Shown piece by piece: positions 18,724 to 28,628 of a stretch of DNA of 64,000 nt (the stretch's first letter is position 1; every line of letters begins with the position of its first letter). A model generated the notes under the pieces. That model was not told the DNA's origin. It did not search any database and was given only the letters and a program-made list of their open reading frames with translations. The stretch spans positions 1-64,000 of the forward strand of contig NZ_WHJH01000030.1 of the NCBI RefSeq assembly GCF_011682145.1, given 5' to 3'. The stretch is from Massilia mucilaginosa (GTDB lineage Bacteria; Pseudomonadota; Gammaproteobacteria; Burkholderiales; Burkholderiaceae_D). The position numbers were made by a program, and so were the translations under genes.

Positions 18724-19092
18724 ATGGCAAAGACAATCATGATCGTCGACGATTCGAGTTCGGTGCGCCAGGTGATCGGCATCACCTTGCGTGGCGCAGG
18801 CTATGAAGTGATCGAAGGCTGCGACGGCAAGGATGCGCTGACCCGGCTGGACGGGCGCAAGGTGCACCTGATCATCAGCGACGTCAACATGCCGAACATG
18901 GACGGCATCAGCTTCGTCAAGCAGGTCAAGCTGCTGCCCAACTACCGCTTCACGCCGGTGATCATGCTCACCACCGAATCGGCCGAGGAAAAGAAGCGCG
19001 AAGGCCAGGCCGCCGGCGCCAAGGCCTGGGTGGTCAAGCCGTTCAAACCGGACGTGCTGCTGGGCGCCGTGCAAAAGCTGATCCTGCCATGA
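18724..19092 (+). CDS. cheY: Chemotaxis response regulator CheY
   Basis: This 122-residue single receiver has the DD pocket at 9-10, Asp53 in LIISDVNMPNMDG, a switch Thr in MLTTES and Lys in VVKPFKP. The VNMPNMDG form is typical of CheY proteins in this clade. AGAGGG precedes the ATG. It overlaps the STAS gene by 4 bp and is upstream of cheA in one apparent operon. Confidence 0.88.
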   Translation: MAKTIMIVDDSSSVRQVIGITLRGAGYEVIEGCDGKDALTRLDGRKVHLIISDVNMPNMDGISFVKQVKLLPNYRFTPVIMLTTESAEEKKREGQAAGAKAWVVKPFKPDVLLGAVQKLILP

Positions 19093-19391
19093 GTGGCGCA
19101 GTGGACGCCCGCGTGCTTCGGCTGGAGCCGGAACTGACCATCTACAGCGCGGCCCAGCTCAGGCAAACCCTGATCGACGCGCTGGTGGCGCGCGATCCGC
19201 TCACGCTCGACCTGAGCGACGTGTGCGAAGTCGACAGCGCCGGCGTGCAGCTGCTGCTGGCAGCCATGCGCCATGCCGGCGCGCAGGGCATGCCGCTGCA
19301 CCTGGCCGGCCACAGCGCCGCCGTGCAGGAAGCGTTTGCGCTGCTCGGGCTCGATGCGCAGCTCGCGCCCCGTTTCATCAACGCCAACTGA
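19089..19391 (+). CDS. STAS-domain protein (anti-sigma-factor-antagonist type)
   Basis: The 100-residue protein is a single STAS domain with the conserved CEVDSAGVQLL motif. Ser50 sits where SpoIIAA/RsbV proteins are phosphorylated. It overlaps cheY by ATGA and is 12 bp before cheA. In several chemosensory clusters a STAS protein of this kind accompanies CheA and CheY, but its exact role is not established here. It probably interacts with the kinase or a receptor. Confidence 0.85.
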   Translation: MSGAVDARVLRLEPELTIYSAAQLRQTLIDALVARDPLTLDLSDVCEVDSAGVQLLLAAMRHAGAQGMPLHLAGHSAAVQEAFALLGLDAQLAPRFINAN

Positions 19392-19403
19392 GGCGAGGCT
19401 CGC

Positions 19404-21512
19404 ATGACACTCGATGACGCGCTGGTCACCTTTATCGCCGAATGCGGCGAGCTGCTGCAAGACATGGAGGCGGCGCTGCTGTCGATCGGCGATAGTGGAG
19501 CGGGAGCCGATGGCGAAGCGGTCAACGCCATCTTCCGCGCCGCCCACACCATCAAGGGCTCGGCCGGCCTGTTCGGGCTCGATCACATCGTCGCTTTTAC
19601 CCACGTGGCCGAAAGCGTGCTCGACGTGGTGCGCACCGGCGACTGCCCGCTCGATCCGGACCTGGTGGCGCTGCTGCTGTCCTGCCGCGACCATCTGGGC
19701 CTCTTGATGGCCACCGTGCAAAGCGAGGGACTGGCCGAAGACCTGTCCCTGACCGAGGCCGGCAAACCCTTGCTGGTGCGCCTGCAGCGCTATCTGGCGC
19801 CGTGCGCGGCGGCGCCGCAGCCGGCCAGCGACCTGTGGCACATCTCCCTGCGTTTCGGCCCGCCGGTGCTGTGCAACGGCATGGACCCGATGTCCTTCCT
19901 GCGCTACCTCGGCACCCTGGGCGCCATCGAACGCATCGAGACGCTGGCCGACACGCTGCCGCCGCTGGCCGAGATGGACCCCGAATGCTGCTACCTCGGC
20001 TTCGAGATTGGCCTGCGCAGCGCCGCCAGCAAGGCCGACATCGAAGGCGCGTTCGAATTCGTGCGCGACGACTGCCACATCGCGATCGCGCCGCCGGCCA
20101 GCACGGTGTCGGACGCGATCCGCCAGATCGAAGCGAGCCCGGACACGCCGGAGCGCCTGGGCGACACCCTGGTGCGCACCGGCAGCGTCACGCGCGCCGA
20201 GCTGGCCAGCGCGCTGCACGAGCAGGCCAGCGGCGACGGCAACCGGCCGATCGGCGAAATCCTGATCGCCCAGGGCGCCGCCGCCGCGCCGGTGGTCGAA
20301 GCGGCGCTGGCGCGCCAGGGCAAGGCGCGCGACGCCCGTGGCCTCGATGGCAGCAGCATCCGGGTCGACGCCGAAAAACTCGACCGCCTGATCAACCTGG
20401 TCGGCGAATTGATCATCACCACCGCCAGCGCCAACCTGATTGCGCGGCGCGCCCGCAACGTGCAGTTCCAGGAATGCAGCTCGACCCTGTCGGCGCTGGT
20501 GGAAGAAGTGCGCAACAGCGCGCTGCAACTGCGCATGGTGAAGATCGGCGCCACCTTCAACCGCTTCCAGCGCGTGGTGCACGACGTGGCGCGCGAACTG
20601 GGCAAGGACATCGCCCTGCACGTGAGCGGCGAAGACACCGAGCTCGATAAGACCGTGGTCGAGAAAATCGGCGACCCGCTCACCCACCTGGTGCGCAACG
20701 CCATGGACCACGGGATCGAGCCGGCCGAGCTGCGCCTCGCGCGCGGCAAGCCGGCGGCCGGCGCCATCGCCCTGCATGCCTACCACGACTCGGGCACGAT
20801 CGTGATCGAGGTGGCCGACGACGGCGGCGGCTTGAACCGCGAGCGCATCCTGGCCAAGGCCGTCGAGCGCGGCCTGGTCGAAGCGGGCCGCGTGCTGTCC
20901 GATCCGGAAGTGTTCGCGCTGGTGTTCGAACCGGGTTTTTCGACCGCCGAGAAAGTCACCAACCTGTCCGGGCGCGGGGTCGGCATGGATGTCGTCAAGC
21001 GCAACATCACCGCGCTGCGCGGCACGGTCGCGATCGACAGCATCGAAGGCATGGGCACCACGGTCACGGTGCGCCTGCCGCTCACCCTGGCCATCATCAA
21101 CGGCTTCCAGGTCGGGGTGGGGCGCTCGGTGTTCGTGATCCCGCTCGACATGGTCGACGAATGCGTGGAACTGCGCGCCGAACCGGGCCACGATTTCGCC
21201 GACCTGCGCGGCCAGATCCTGCCCTTGCTGCGCCTGCGCCAGCTGTTCGCCGTCGACGGCGTGCCCGGCCCGCGCCAGAGCGTGGTGGTGGTCAAGTACG
21301 CCGGCCAGAGGGTGGGGCTGGTGGTCGACACCCTGCTCGGCGAATCGCAGACCGTCATCAAACCGCTCGGCAAACTCTTTCAAAAGCTCGACTGCATCAG
21401 CGGGTCGAGCATTTTGGGCAGCGGCGAAGTGGCGCTGATCCTCGACGTGCCGGCGCTGCTGCGCGCGGCTCCCGCAGCGGCGGCGCCTCAAGCCGAGGCG
21501 CTCATGAACTGA
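19404..21512 (+). CDS. cheA: Chemotaxis histidine kinase CheA
   Basis: This 702-residue kinase has an HPt P1 domain (His48 in AAHTIKGSAG), a poorly conserved region that probably serves as P2 (about 130-240), a dimerisation domain (about 315-380, LDRLINLVGELI), an ATPase domain (HLVRNAMDHGIEP and GRGVGMDVVKRNI) and a C-terminal CheW-like P5 domain (about 560-690). It phosphorylates CheY and CheB in response to the MCPs encoded alongside. It is in the operon cheY-STAS-cheA-mcp-cheW-cheR-cheD-cheB. All catalytic motifs appear intact. Confidence 0.93.
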   Translation: MTLDDALVTFIAECGELLQDMEAALLSIGDSGAGADGEAVNAIFRAAHTIKGSAGLFGLDHIVAFTHVAESVLDVVRTGDCPLDPDLVALLLSCRDHLGLLMATVQSEGLAEDLSLTEAGKPLLVRLQRYLAPCAAAPQPASDLWHISLRFGPPVLCNGMDPMSFLRYLGTLGAIERIETLADTLPPLAEMDPECCYLGFEIGLRSAASKADIEGAFEFVRDDCHIAIAPPASTVSDAIRQIEASPDTPERLGDTLVRTGSVTRAELASALHEQASGDGNRPIGEILIAQGAAAAPVVEAALARQGKARDARGLDGSSIRVDAEKLDRLINLVGELIITTASANLIARRARNVQFQECSSTLSALVEEVRNSALQLRMVKIGATFNRFQRVVHDVARELGKDIALHVSGEDTELDKTVVEKIGDPLTHLVRNAMDHGIEPAELRLARGKPAAGAIALHAYHDSGTIVIEVADDGGGLNRERILAKAVERGLVEAGRVLSDPEVFALVFEPGFSTAEKVTNLSGRGVGMDVVKRNITALRGTVAIDSIEGMGTTVTVRLPLTLAIINGFQVGVGRSVFVIPLDMVDECVELRAEPGHDFADLRGQILPLLRLRQLFAVDGVPGPRQSVVVVKYAGQRVGLVVDTLLGESQTVIKPLGKLFQKLDCISGSSILGSGEVALILDVPALLRAAPAAAAPQAEALMN

Positions 21513-21588
21513 GTCAGGCCAGCCGCGTCAACGTGTAGTGAGTGCTCTTTCAAGAGACACCGGAATTACCTAAACAAGGAGTGAGATT

Positions 21589-23262
21589 ATGAAATTTGGA
21601 AACCTGAACATCGGCGTGCGCCTGGCCGCCGGATTCGGCCTGGTGCTGGCCCTGCTGATCGCCTGCGTGCTGCTGGCCATGAACCGCATGGCCAACGTCC
21701 AGGGCAGCCTGGAACGCATCGTCGAGGTCAATAACGTCGAAATGGCGCTGGCCACCGCGATGCGGGTGACCGTCACCGACCGCATGCTGGCCTTGCGTAA
21801 CGTGGCCTTGCTCAACGATGCCAACGAGATGGCGCCCGAAGTCGAGCGTATCAAGCGCCAGAAAGACAAATACGACGAGACCGAGGTCAAGCTGGCCAAG
21901 ATGTTCAACGACCTGGCCGACACCTCGCCCGAGGAAAAAGCCTTCCTGGGCCGCATCAGGGAAGCCGAAGCGGCGATCCTGCCGGTGATGGGCAAGGCGC
22001 TGGCGCTGGGCCAGGCCGGCAAGAGCGACGAAGCGATCAAGGTCATGATCCATGACGTCCGTCCTTTGCAGAACAAGTGGCTCGGCGAGTTGAGCGGCTT
22101 GATCGAACTGGAGCAAAAACGCAGCGACCAGGCCTCGGTCGATGCGCGCAAAAGCTACGAGTCCGCGCGCACCGAGTTGATTGCCCTGGGCGTCGGCGCC
22201 AGCGTCGCCGGCCTGCTGTTCGCCTTCCTGATCACCCGTTCGATCACCAAGCCGATCAACGTGGCCGTCGCCCTGGCCGAAAAAGTCGCCAGCGGCGACC
22301 TGACCAGCGACATCGAAGTGAGCACCACCGACGAAACGGGCAAGCTGCTGCGCGCCATGAAGAACATGAACGAGAGCCTGGTGCGCATCGTCACCGAAGC
22401 GAACAGCTCGGCCGAAGCGGTGGCCAGCGCCTCCGAGGAAGTGAGCGCCACAGCGCAGGCCCTGTCGCAATCGGCCAGCGAGCAGGCCGCCGGGGTTGAG
22501 CAAACCAGCGCCTCGATCGAGCAGATGACGGCCTCGATCAGCCAGAACACCGAAAACGCCAAGGTCACCGACGGCATGGCCTCGCGTTCGGCCGAAGGCG
22601 CGGTCGAAGGCGGCGAGGCGGTGAAAGCGACCGCCGGCGCGATGAACCAGATCGCCCAGAAAATCGGCATCATCGACGACATCGCTTACCAGACCAACCT
22701 GCTGGCGCTGAACGCGGCGATCGAAGCGGCGCGCGCCGGTGAACACGGCAAGGGCTTTGCGGTGGTGGCGGCCGAAGTGCGCAAGCTGGCCGAACGCAGC
22801 CAGGTGGCGGCGCAGGAAATCAGCAGCGTGGCCAGCAGCAGCGTGGAACTGGCGCAGCGCGCCGGCAAGCTGCTCGACGAAATGGTCCCGAACATCAAGA
22901 AGACCTCCGACCTGGTGCAGGAAATCACGGCCGCCTCGGAAGAACAGTCGACCGGTGTGAGCCAGATCAATTCGGCCATCGGTCAACTCAGCATGGCGAC
23001 CCAGCAGAATGCATCGAGTTCGGAAGAACTGGCCGCCACCGCCGAAGAACTGAGCGGCCAGGCCGAGCAGCTGCAGCAGACCATGAGCTTCTTCCGCCTG
23101 GCGCGCGACGCCGGCGCCGCCACGCGCAGCAAACCGGTCAAGCCGGCCGCACCGGGCAGGCGCGCCACGGCCAAGCCGGCGCCGACCCGCTTCGCCTCCG
23201 GCCTGACCCTGGCGCCGGCGGCGGCCGGTGCGCCCGATGAAGCCGATTTCACCAAGTTCTGA
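21589..23262 (+). CDS. Methyl-accepting chemotaxis protein
   Basis: This 557-residue receptor has an N-terminal transmembrane helix (about 10-32), a periplasmic four-helix-bundle type sensor (35-190), a second transmembrane helix (about 193-212) and HAMP (213-265). A long signalling coiled coil ends in the hairpin [20 protein letters not shown]. The Ala/Pro-rich tail ends DEADFTKF, without a clear NWxTF pentapeptide for CheR tethering. An AAGGAG site precedes the ATG. Its placement between cheA and cheW suggests it is the cognate receptor of this array. The ligand is unknown. Confidence 0.92.
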   Translation: MKFGNLNIGVRLAAGFGLVLALLIACVLLAMNRMANVQGSLERIVEVNNVEMALATAMRVTVTDRMLALRNVALLNDANEMAPEVERIKRQKDKYDETEVKLAKMFNDLADTSPEEKAFLGRIREAEAAILPVMGKALALGQAGKSDEAIKVMIHDVRPLQNKWLGELSGLIELEQKRSDQASVDARKSYESARTELIALGVGASVAGLLFAFLITRSITKPINVAVALAEKVASGDLTSDIEVSTTDETGKLLRAMKNMNESLVRIVTEANSSAEAVASASEEVSATAQALSQSASEQAAGVEQTSASIEQMTASISQNTENAKVTDGMASRSAEGAVEGGEAVKATAGAMNQIAQKIGIIDDIAYQTNLLALNAAIEAARAGEHGKGFAVVAAEVRKLAERSQVAAQEISSVASSSVELAQRAGKLLDEMVPNIKKTSDLVQEITAASEEQSTGVSQINSAIGQLSMATQQNASSSEELAATAEELSGQAEQLQQTMSFFRLARDAGAATRSKPVKPAAPGRRATAKPAPTRFASGLTLAPAAAGAPDEADFTKF

Positions 23263-23273
23263 GCGGGGGCAGC

Positions 23274-23804
23274 ATGAATCAACTGATCCAGAATCGGGCC
23301 AGGGCCGCGGCCAGCGCGGTGCCAGCGGCGCCCGCGCCGACGCAGTACCTGACCTTCACCCTGGGTGGCGAGACCTTCGCCATCGGCATCCTGGGCGTCA
23401 AGGAGATCATCGAGTACACCAGTCTGACCGACGTGCCGATGATGTCTGACTGCATTCGCGGGGTGATCAACCTGCGCGGCTCGGTGGTGACCGTGATGGA
23501 CCTGTCGGTGCGTTTCGGGCGGCCGTCCACGCCGGTCACCAAGCGCACCTGCATCATCATCGTCGAGATCGAAGAGGACGGCGAGCGCCAGGTGATCGGG
23601 GTGGTGGTCGACGCCGTCAACGCGGTGCTCGAGATCGCCGCCAGCGACATCGAACCGCCGCCGGCCTTCGGCGCCCATATCCGCAACGACTACATTGCCG
23701 GCATGGGCAAGATCAACGGCCGCTTCGTGATCCTGCTCGAAATCGGCCAGGTGTTCGCCGGCCTGCAGACCGACGATGCGGCGCTGGCCGCGCCGGACCA
23801 ATAG
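23274..23804 (+). CDS. cheW: Chemotaxis coupling protein CheW
   Basis: CheW links receptors to CheA. The 176-residue protein has an Ala/Pro tail (1-20) and then the CheW fold (YLTFTLGGETFAIGILGVKEI; CIRGVINLRGSVVTVMDLSVRFG). It lies 11 bp after the MCP gene and its TAG stop is immediately followed by the cheR ATG. Confidence 0.93.
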   Translation: MNQLIQNRARAAASAVPAAPAPTQYLTFTLGGETFAIGILGVKEIIEYTSLTDVPMMSDCIRGVINLRGSVVTVMDLSVRFGRPSTPVTKRTCIIIVEIEEDGERQVIGVVVDAVNAVLEIAASDIEPPPAFGAHIRNDYIAGMGKINGRFVILLEIGQVFAGLQTDDAALAAPDQ

Positions 23805-24635
23805 ATGGCGGCCCACTCGCACCAGCTTGCGCGGCCCGGCATCAGCCAGGCCGAATTCGTCCAGTTCCAGCGTTTTATCTACAACGCCGCCGGCATCACC
23901 CTGTCGGACGCGAAAAAGGCGCTGGTCAGCGGACGCCTGGCCAAGCGCCTGGCGCACTGCGGCGTGGCCAGCTACGGCGAGTATTTTCGCCTGCTCGACA
24001 GCGGGGCGCACAAGGACGAGGTGCAGGAAGCGATCGACCTCCTGACCACCAATGAGACCTATTTTTTCCGCGAAGCGAAGCATTTCGACCTGCTGCGCGA
24101 ACGCGCCCTCGGCACGCAGCGCCCGCGCGGCGACACGTTCCGGGTGTGGAGCGCGGCCTGTTCGAGCGGCGAGGAATGCTACAGCATTGCCATGGTGCTG
24201 GCCGAGTGCCTGGGCGAGCGGCCGTGGGAAATCATGGGCTCGGATATCTGCACCAAGGTGCTGCACAAGGCCCGCATCGGCCACTATCCGATGGAGCGCG
24301 CGCGCCATATTCCGCAGCCGCTGCTGCGCAAGTACTGCCTGAAAGGCCAGGACACGCAGGAAGGCACCATGCTGGTCGAGGCGAGCCTGCGGCGGCGCGT
24401 GCGGTTTGGCCAGATCAACCTGAACACGGCGCTGCCGCAACTGGGCCAGTTCGACATGGTCTTTTTGCGCAACGTGATGATCTATTTTAACGGCGACACC
24501 AAGCGCCAGGTGGTCGACCGCATCGGTGCCTTGCTCAAACCGCACGGCTGCCTGGTGATCGGCCTTGCCGAGTCGCTCAGCGACACCGGGGCCATGGTCA
24601 AGTCGCTGGCCCCGTCGATCTACGTGAGGGCGTGA
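23805..24635 (+). CDS. cheR: Chemotaxis protein methyltransferase CheR
   Basis: CheR methylates receptor glutamates using SAM. The 276-residue enzyme has the N-terminal helical domain (about 15-85) and the SAM-binding motif VWSAACSSGEE near residue 115. The family signatures TTNETYFFRE and LRNVMIYF are present. The start codon directly follows the cheW stop, indicating translational coupling. Confidence 0.93.
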   Translation: MAAHSHQLARPGISQAEFVQFQRFIYNAAGITLSDAKKALVSGRLAKRLAHCGVASYGEYFRLLDSGAHKDEVQEAIDLLTTNETYFFREAKHFDLLRERALGTQRPRGDTFRVWSAACSSGEECYSIAMVLAECLGERPWEIMGSDICTKVLHKARIGHYPMERARHIPQPLLRKYCLKGQDTQEGTMLVEASLRRRVRFGQINLNTALPQLGQFDMVFLRNVMIYFNGDTKRQVVDRIGALLKPHGCLVIGLAESLSDTGAMVKSLAPSIYVRA

Positions 24636-24639
24636 ATGC

Positions 24640-25119
24640 ATGCTTGAGGCGAGCGTGATCGACATCTTTTTGCAGCCCGGTGATTTTTTCGTCGGCGATG
24701 CGGAGTGTCGCGTACGGACCCTGCTCGGCTCGTGCGTGTCGATCACCTTGTGGCAGCCGCAAGCGCGCATCGGGGCGATGTCGCATTTTTTGCTGCCGGG
24801 CCGCAGCAAGGGAACGGAGCCGGACGCCCGCTACGGCAACGATGCGCTCGACCTGATGCTCGCCGGGCTGCGCGCGCAGGGCGTGGAGGGCAGCGCATGC
24901 CAGGCCAAGATTTTCGGGGGAGGGAACATGTTCCCGAGCCGCCGGTCGGCGCATCCCGCCATCGGCATGCAAAACGGCGCGGAAGCACGCGCGCTGCTGG
25001 CCGGGTACGCGATCCCGGTGCTGTCGGCCTGTCTGTACGGCGTCGGCCACCGCCAGATCATCTTCGACATCGCCAGCGGCGACGTCTGGTCGCGCCAATT
25101 CGAGAAAGTGGAGCAATGA
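24640..25119 (+). CDS. cheD: Chemoreceptor glutamine deamidase CheD
   Basis: CheD deamidates receptor glutamines. The 159-residue protein keeps the catalytic GSCVSITLW motif (Cys and, downstream, HFLLPG with the His) and the KIFGGGNMF signature. It sits 4 bp after cheR and overlaps cheB by ATGA, so the three adaptation enzymes are coupled. Confidence 0.92.
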   Translation: MLEASVIDIFLQPGDFFVGDAECRVRTLLGSCVSITLWQPQARIGAMSHFLLPGRSKGTEPDARYGNDALDLMLAGLRAQGVEGSACQAKIFGGGNMFPSRRSAHPAIGMQNGAEARALLAGYAIPVLSACLYGVGHRQIIFDIASGDVWSRQFEKVEQ

Positions 25120-26195
25120 ACCGCATCAAGGTATTGATCGTCGACGATTCGGCGGTGGTGCGCCAGGTGGTGGCCGGAGTGCTTGGCGCCGACCCGCGCA
25201 TCGAGGTCATGGGCGCGGCGGCCGACCCGATACTGGCGATCGAGTACATGCGCCGCCAGTGGCCGGACGTGATCGTGCTGGACCTGGAAATGCCGAAGAT
25301 GGATGGCCTGACCTTTCTGCGCAAGATCATGACCGAGCGGCCCACGCCGGTGATCATCTGCTCGACCCTGACCGAGGCCGGGGCGCGCGTGACCATCGAC
25401 GCGCTGGCCGCCGGCGCGGTGGCGATCATCCAGAAGCCCAAGCTGGGCCTGAAGTCGTTCCTGAGCGCGGCGTCGGACGACCTGACCAGCGCGGTGCTGG
25501 GCGCGGCGCGGGTCAATGTGGCGGCGCTGGCCGGACGCCGTCCGCCGGCGCCGGCCGCGCCCTTGCAGCCGGCGGCCAAGCTCAATGCCGATGCGGTGAT
25601 CGCGCCGGGCGCTTCCGGCACCTTGATCCAGACCACCGAACGGGTGGTGGCGATCGGCACCTCGACCGGCGGCACCCAGGCGCTCGAAGTGGTGCTGGCG
25701 GCGCTGCCGCGCACCGCGCCCGGCATCGTGGTGGTCCAGCACATGCCCGAAAAATTCACGGCGGCCTTCGCCGAGCGCTTGAACAGCGTGTGCCGCATCA
25801 CGGTGGTGGAAGCGGCGCACAATATGCGCGTGCTGCCGGGGCAGGCCCTGATCGCGCCCGGCGGCAAGCACATGCTGATGCGGCGCAGCGGCGCGCAATA
25901 CGTGGTCGATGTGGTCGATGGCCCGCTGGTGAACCGTCACCGGCCGTCGGTCGATGTGCTGTTTCGCTCGGTGGCCAAGTGCGCCGGGCCGAATGCGACC
26001 GGGATCATCATGACCGGCATGGGCGACGATGGCGCCGCCGGCCTGTTCGAGATGCGCAGCGCCGGCGCGCGCACCATCGCCCAGGACGAGGCGAGCTGCG
26101 TGGTGTACGGCATGCCCAAGGAGGCGGTCAAGCGCGGCGGCGTGCAGCACACGGTGGCGCTGGACGCGATCGCGCGCTCGATCACGGCGGTTTAG
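25116..26195 (+). CDS. cheB: Chemotaxis methylesterase CheB
   Basis: CheB removes methyl groups from receptors. The 359-residue protein has a receiver domain (Asp56 in [13 protein letters not shown]), a linker (about 125-165) and a methylesterase domain. The catalytic triad is visible: Ser183 in GTSTGG, His in [10 protein letters not shown] and Asp in MTGMGDDGA. The start overlaps the cheD stop. It closes the chemosensory operon; the next gene converges from the other strand with a 1-bp gap. Confidence 0.93.
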   Translation: MNRIKVLIVDDSAVVRQVVAGVLGADPRIEVMGAAADPILAIEYMRRQWPDVIVLDLEMPKMDGLTFLRKIMTERPTPVIICSTLTEAGARVTIDALAAGAVAIIQKPKLGLKSFLSAASDDLTSAVLGAARVNVAALAGRRPPAPAAPLQPAAKLNADAVIAPGASGTLIQTTERVVAIGTSTGGTQALEVVLAALPRTAPGIVVVQHMPEKFTAAFAERLNSVCRITVVEAAHNMRVLPGQALIAPGGKHMLMRRSGAQYVVDVVDGPLVNRHRPSVDVLFRSVAKCAGPNATGIIMTGMGDDGAAGLFEMRSAGARTIAQDEASCVVYGMPKEAVKRGGVQHTVALDAIARSITAV

Positions 26196-26196
26196 G

Positions 26197-27462
26197 CTAC
26201 TTGAGGCTCCACACGTATTGCATGTCCATCCAGGATGGCACCGGCTTGCCCTTGTGCGTGCCGGCGCTGAACTGGCATTTCATGATGCCCTCGCGCGCGG
26301 CTTCGTCGAGCAGCGCATGGCCGCTCGATTGCTTCACGCGCGAGGCGGTCACGCGGCCGTCGGTGCCGACCTTGAACGAGAGCGTGACCGTGCCAGTATG
26401 TTCAGCCAGGAGCGACGCCTGCGGCCATCGCGGCTTGGCGCAGCTGGAAAAATCGGCCACCGGCTTGACACTTGCCAGCACCGGTTGGAGGCTGGCGCGC
26501 TCGGTGCTGGCATGCGCGTACAGGCTGAAACAGGCGGCGGCCAGTCCCAGCGCGGGCAGGGCGGCTTTCCAGTCGAGCGCCTGGCGGTGCGGCTTGACCA
26601 GGCGCCGCACGCGCGCCACCAGGTCGCCGCCGCTGGCCGCCACGGCCAGGTGGTGTCCCGAGAACTGCAGGCGTTCGAGTTCCGACAGGGCGCGCGCCAG
26701 GCGGCGCGGTTCGCCCAGGTGGCGCGCCGCCAGGTCGTCGGCGATCTGTTCGCGTTCGACCCGGATGCGGCCCGAAATCCACCACACCGCCGGGTGATAG
26801 AACAGCACGATCTCGGCCGCGTTCTGGCCCAGGTTGACCAGGTAGTCGAAGCGCCTGACGTGCGCCATTTCGTGCGCCAGCAGCGCTTCGAGCAGGTCGG
26901 CCGGCATGCCGCTCATGAGCGAGGCGGGCATGAGCACCAGCGGACGGAGCGAGCCGATGGTCAGCGGGCTGTCCAGGTTCCCGAGCACGCGCACGCGCAC
27001 CGTGCGCGTGACGCCAAAGGACGCGGCCATGCGCCCCGCGCGCGCCTGCCATTCGGGGCCCGCCAGCGGGGCGCCGGTGGCGTGCCGGATCCATGCCAGC
27101 CCGGCCGCCATGCGCAGCGCCAGCAGCGCGGCGCACACCGACCAGAAACCGACGATCCACAGCAGCTGATCCTGCAGCCATGCGGCCAGGCCGGCGTCGC
27201 CGCCGCGCGCGGCAGCACTCATCCGATCGCTGAAACGCATGCTTGCCACGCCGGCGCCGCCGTCCTGCAGGCGCAGCGTCAGTTCGGCGGCGGGCCACAG
27301 CACGCAGGCCAGCAGCGCCGCGCAGGCGAGGTTGTAGCGGTATTCGGGCCGGCTGTTGCGCATCAGGGCCAGCAGGATGGCGCAGGTAGAGCCGATCAGC
27401 AAGCCTTGCCAGGTGAAGTGAAGCAGGGTCCAGCCGATGCTGTCGATCAGGGACGCCGTCAT
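26197..27462 (-). CDS. M56 (BlaR1-like) sensor peptidase with TonB-type C-terminal domain
   Basis: This 421-residue inner-membrane protein has about four hydrophobic helices, a cytoplasmic M56 metalloprotease domain with the zinc motif HEMAH at residues 197-201, and a periplasmic C-terminal domain (about 325-421). That domain is not the penicillin-binding domain of classical BlaR1 but a TonB C-terminal-like domain (GTVTLSFKVGTDGRV, SSGHALLDEAA, KGKPVPSW). In the BlaR1 scheme a periplasmic signal activates the protease, which inactivates BlaI. Here the signal is unknown. It overlaps blaI by ATGA. A free-standing paralogue of its C-terminal domain is encoded at 37660. Confidence 0.85.
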   Translation of the reverse strand: MTASLIDSIGWTLLHFTWQGLLIGSTCAILLALMRNSRPEYRYNLACAALLACVLWPAAELTLRLQDGGAGVASMRFSDRMSAAARGGDAGLAAWLQDQLLWIVGFWSVCAALLALRMAAGLAWIRHATGAPLAGPEWQARAGRMAASFGVTRTVRVRVLGNLDSPLTIGSLRPLVLMPASLMSGMPADLLEALLAHEMAHVRRFDYLVNLGQNAAEIVLFYHPAVWWISGRIRVEREQIADDLAARHLGEPRRLARALSELERLQFSGHHLAVAASGGDLVARVRRLVKPHRQALDWKAALPALGLAAACFSLYAHASTERASLQPVLASVKPVADFSSCAKPRWPQASLLAEHTGTVTLSFKVGTDGRVTASRVKQSSGHALLDEAAREGIMKCQFSAGTHKGKPVPSWMDMQYVWSLK

Positions 27463-27842
27463 TTGTCTTCTTCCTTGAGCATGTTTTCGATCTCTTCGCG
27501 CTCTTTCTTGCTGATGCCGCTGCGCAGGGCGGCCATGACCAATGCCTTGGCCGAGCCGGAAAAGGCTTTCTGGATCAGGTCCTTGAGCAGGTTGGTCTGC
27601 AGCGAATCCTGCGCCTGCGCCGGCGCGTACACGTGCGAGCGCTCGCTTTCGTCGCGGATCAGCAGGCCCTTGGTGTGCATGATCTGCATCAGGCGCAGCA
27701 CCGTTGCGTAAGTCACGTCGGGCCGTTCCTTGAGGATGGCCTGGTGCACCTGCTTGGCGGTGGCCGCGCCGAGTGGCCACAGGGTTTGCAGAAGATCGAG
27801 TTCGGCCGCTGTCGGCTTGGGCGGGGCGGGAAGTGTCGGCAT
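27459..27842 (-). CDS. BlaI/MecI family transcriptional repressor
   Basis: The 127-residue repressor has a winged helix (about residues 12-75, with TAAELDLLQTLWPLGAATAKQV and TYATVLRLMQIMHTKGLL) and a C-terminal dimerisation helix region containing the usual M56-sensitive stretch. It is coupled to the M56 sensor gene by a 4-bp overlap. A dyad TAGACTTTCGTGTCTA lies 43 bp upstream of its ATG, as expected for autorepression. Three further copies of the dyad in the window imply a small regulon. Confidence 0.9.
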   Translation of the reverse strand: MPTLPAPPKPTAAELDLLQTLWPLGAATAKQVHQAILKERPDVTYATVLRLMQIMHTKGLLIRDESERSHVYAPAQAQDSLQTNLLKDLIQKAFSGSAKALVMAALRSGISKKEREEIENMLKEEDK

Positions 27843-27884
27843 GGCGCGGTACTGGTTGAATGACAGGCCTCAGGTTAGCGCATC

Positions 27885-27900
27885 TAGACTTTCGTGTCTA
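27885..27900. promoter_or_regulatory. BlaI-type operator 1 (blaI promoter)
   Basis: TAGACTTTCGTGTCTA has inverted arms TAGAC/GTCTA and lies 43 bp before the blaI start. It matches the other three copies at the outer bases but has T instead of A at position 6. Confidence 0.65.
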
Positions 27901-27960
27901 ACGAAAAATCCGGCCGTCCCGGAAAATGCCGCTTGTCCTTCGCCTCCCGCGATCCCGTCC

Positions 27961-27976
27961 TAGACAGCATTGTCTA
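27961..27976. promoter_or_regulatory. BlaI-type operator 2
   Basis: TAGACAGCATTGTCTA has perfect 6-bp arms TAGACA/TGTCTA around GCAT. It lies 89 bp before the small membrane protein gene at 28065. Confidence 0.7.
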
Positions 27977-28064
27977 TAGTGTGGGCGAGATTTGCTTTGC
28001 CAGCGGCAGGGATGGGAAGTACCATGCCTGTGCAGTCCATGCAAACCACACGAAAAGGGATCGA

Positions 28065-28367
28065 ATGAAGAGCGCTCATTTTGCGTTGGCGAGCATTGGC
28101 GTTGCCTTGCTGGCTTACGCGCTGGCGATTCTCGTCACGCGCGGGACGTTGTCGGGATGGACCGGCGGCTGCGGCGACTTCGGCATGCGCTGCGTGGGGC
28201 AGGGCGTCATCGTGCTCGGTATGGGATGCCTGGCCGGCGTGGTGCTGGCCGCGCTGGCGCTCGCACCGGCCGCTACGCGCGGCTGGCTTGGCTGGATGGC
28301 GCTGCTGATGAATGGCTTGCCGCTGGCCGCGATCGGCGTGGCGGCGCTGCTGATCGCGCTGCGCTAA
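28065..28367 (+). CDS. Small hydrophobic membrane protein under a BlaI-type operator
   Basis: The 100-residue protein has three predicted hydrophobic helices (about 5-26, 45-68 and 77-98) and a Cys pair around residue 35-43 (GCGDFGMRC) in the first loop, probably periplasmic. AAAAGGGA precedes the ATG. It belongs to no family I recognise. Operator 2 upstream places it in the BlaI circuit. Directly after its stop comes the right end of an IS701 fragment, so any genes once downstream in the operon may have been displaced. Confidence 0.65.
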   Translation: MKSAHFALASIGVALLAYALAILVTRGTLSGWTGGCGDFGMRCVGQGVIVLGMGCLAGVVLAALALAPAATRGWLGWMALLMNGLPLAAIGVAALLIALR

Positions 28368-28387
28368 ACGGCGCAGCGTCCCGCTGA

Positions 28388-28628
28388 TACTACAGTTGTA
28401 AGTTTTCACCTCGGCGCTTGTAGTGGCAGGCTATGGCCACGGCCTGGTGCCGCCGTCGCCAGAGAGAGCACCCAATGACGGCGATCAGACCGGGGACGTA
28501 CCTCCATGCGCAATATGCCGGTGCCAGCCGTGCCAGCTGCGCACTTCATACTGGTCCAGCCCGACTTCACCCTTGGCCGCCTCGAAGCATTCCTCCACTG
28601 TCCAGCGCATGCCCGCTAGCCGCACCAT
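28388..28628 (-). mobile_element. IS701-family fragment, 3' end only (left copy)
   Basis: About 240 bp on the minus strand are nearly identical to the 3' end of the larger fragment at 36985-37643, in inverted orientation. They encode the transposase C-terminal motif ([31 protein letters not shown]) and the terminal sequence through ACTTACAACTGTAGTA. The transposase frame is broken. The internal end of the fragment is joined directly to the 3' end of the PfkB kinase gene. Confidence 0.85.

Noticed and set aside
18942-21491. An 849-codon minus-strand open frame over cheY, STAS and cheA
   Set aside because: It is antisense to CheA with all catalytic motifs present; the composition is that of a shadow frame.
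26197-27842. A beta-lactam resistance regulator pair (BlaR1/BlaI) in the strict sense
   Set aside because: The sensor lacks a penicillin-binding domain and there is no beta-lactamase or PBP2a gene nearby; the name is used only for family membership.
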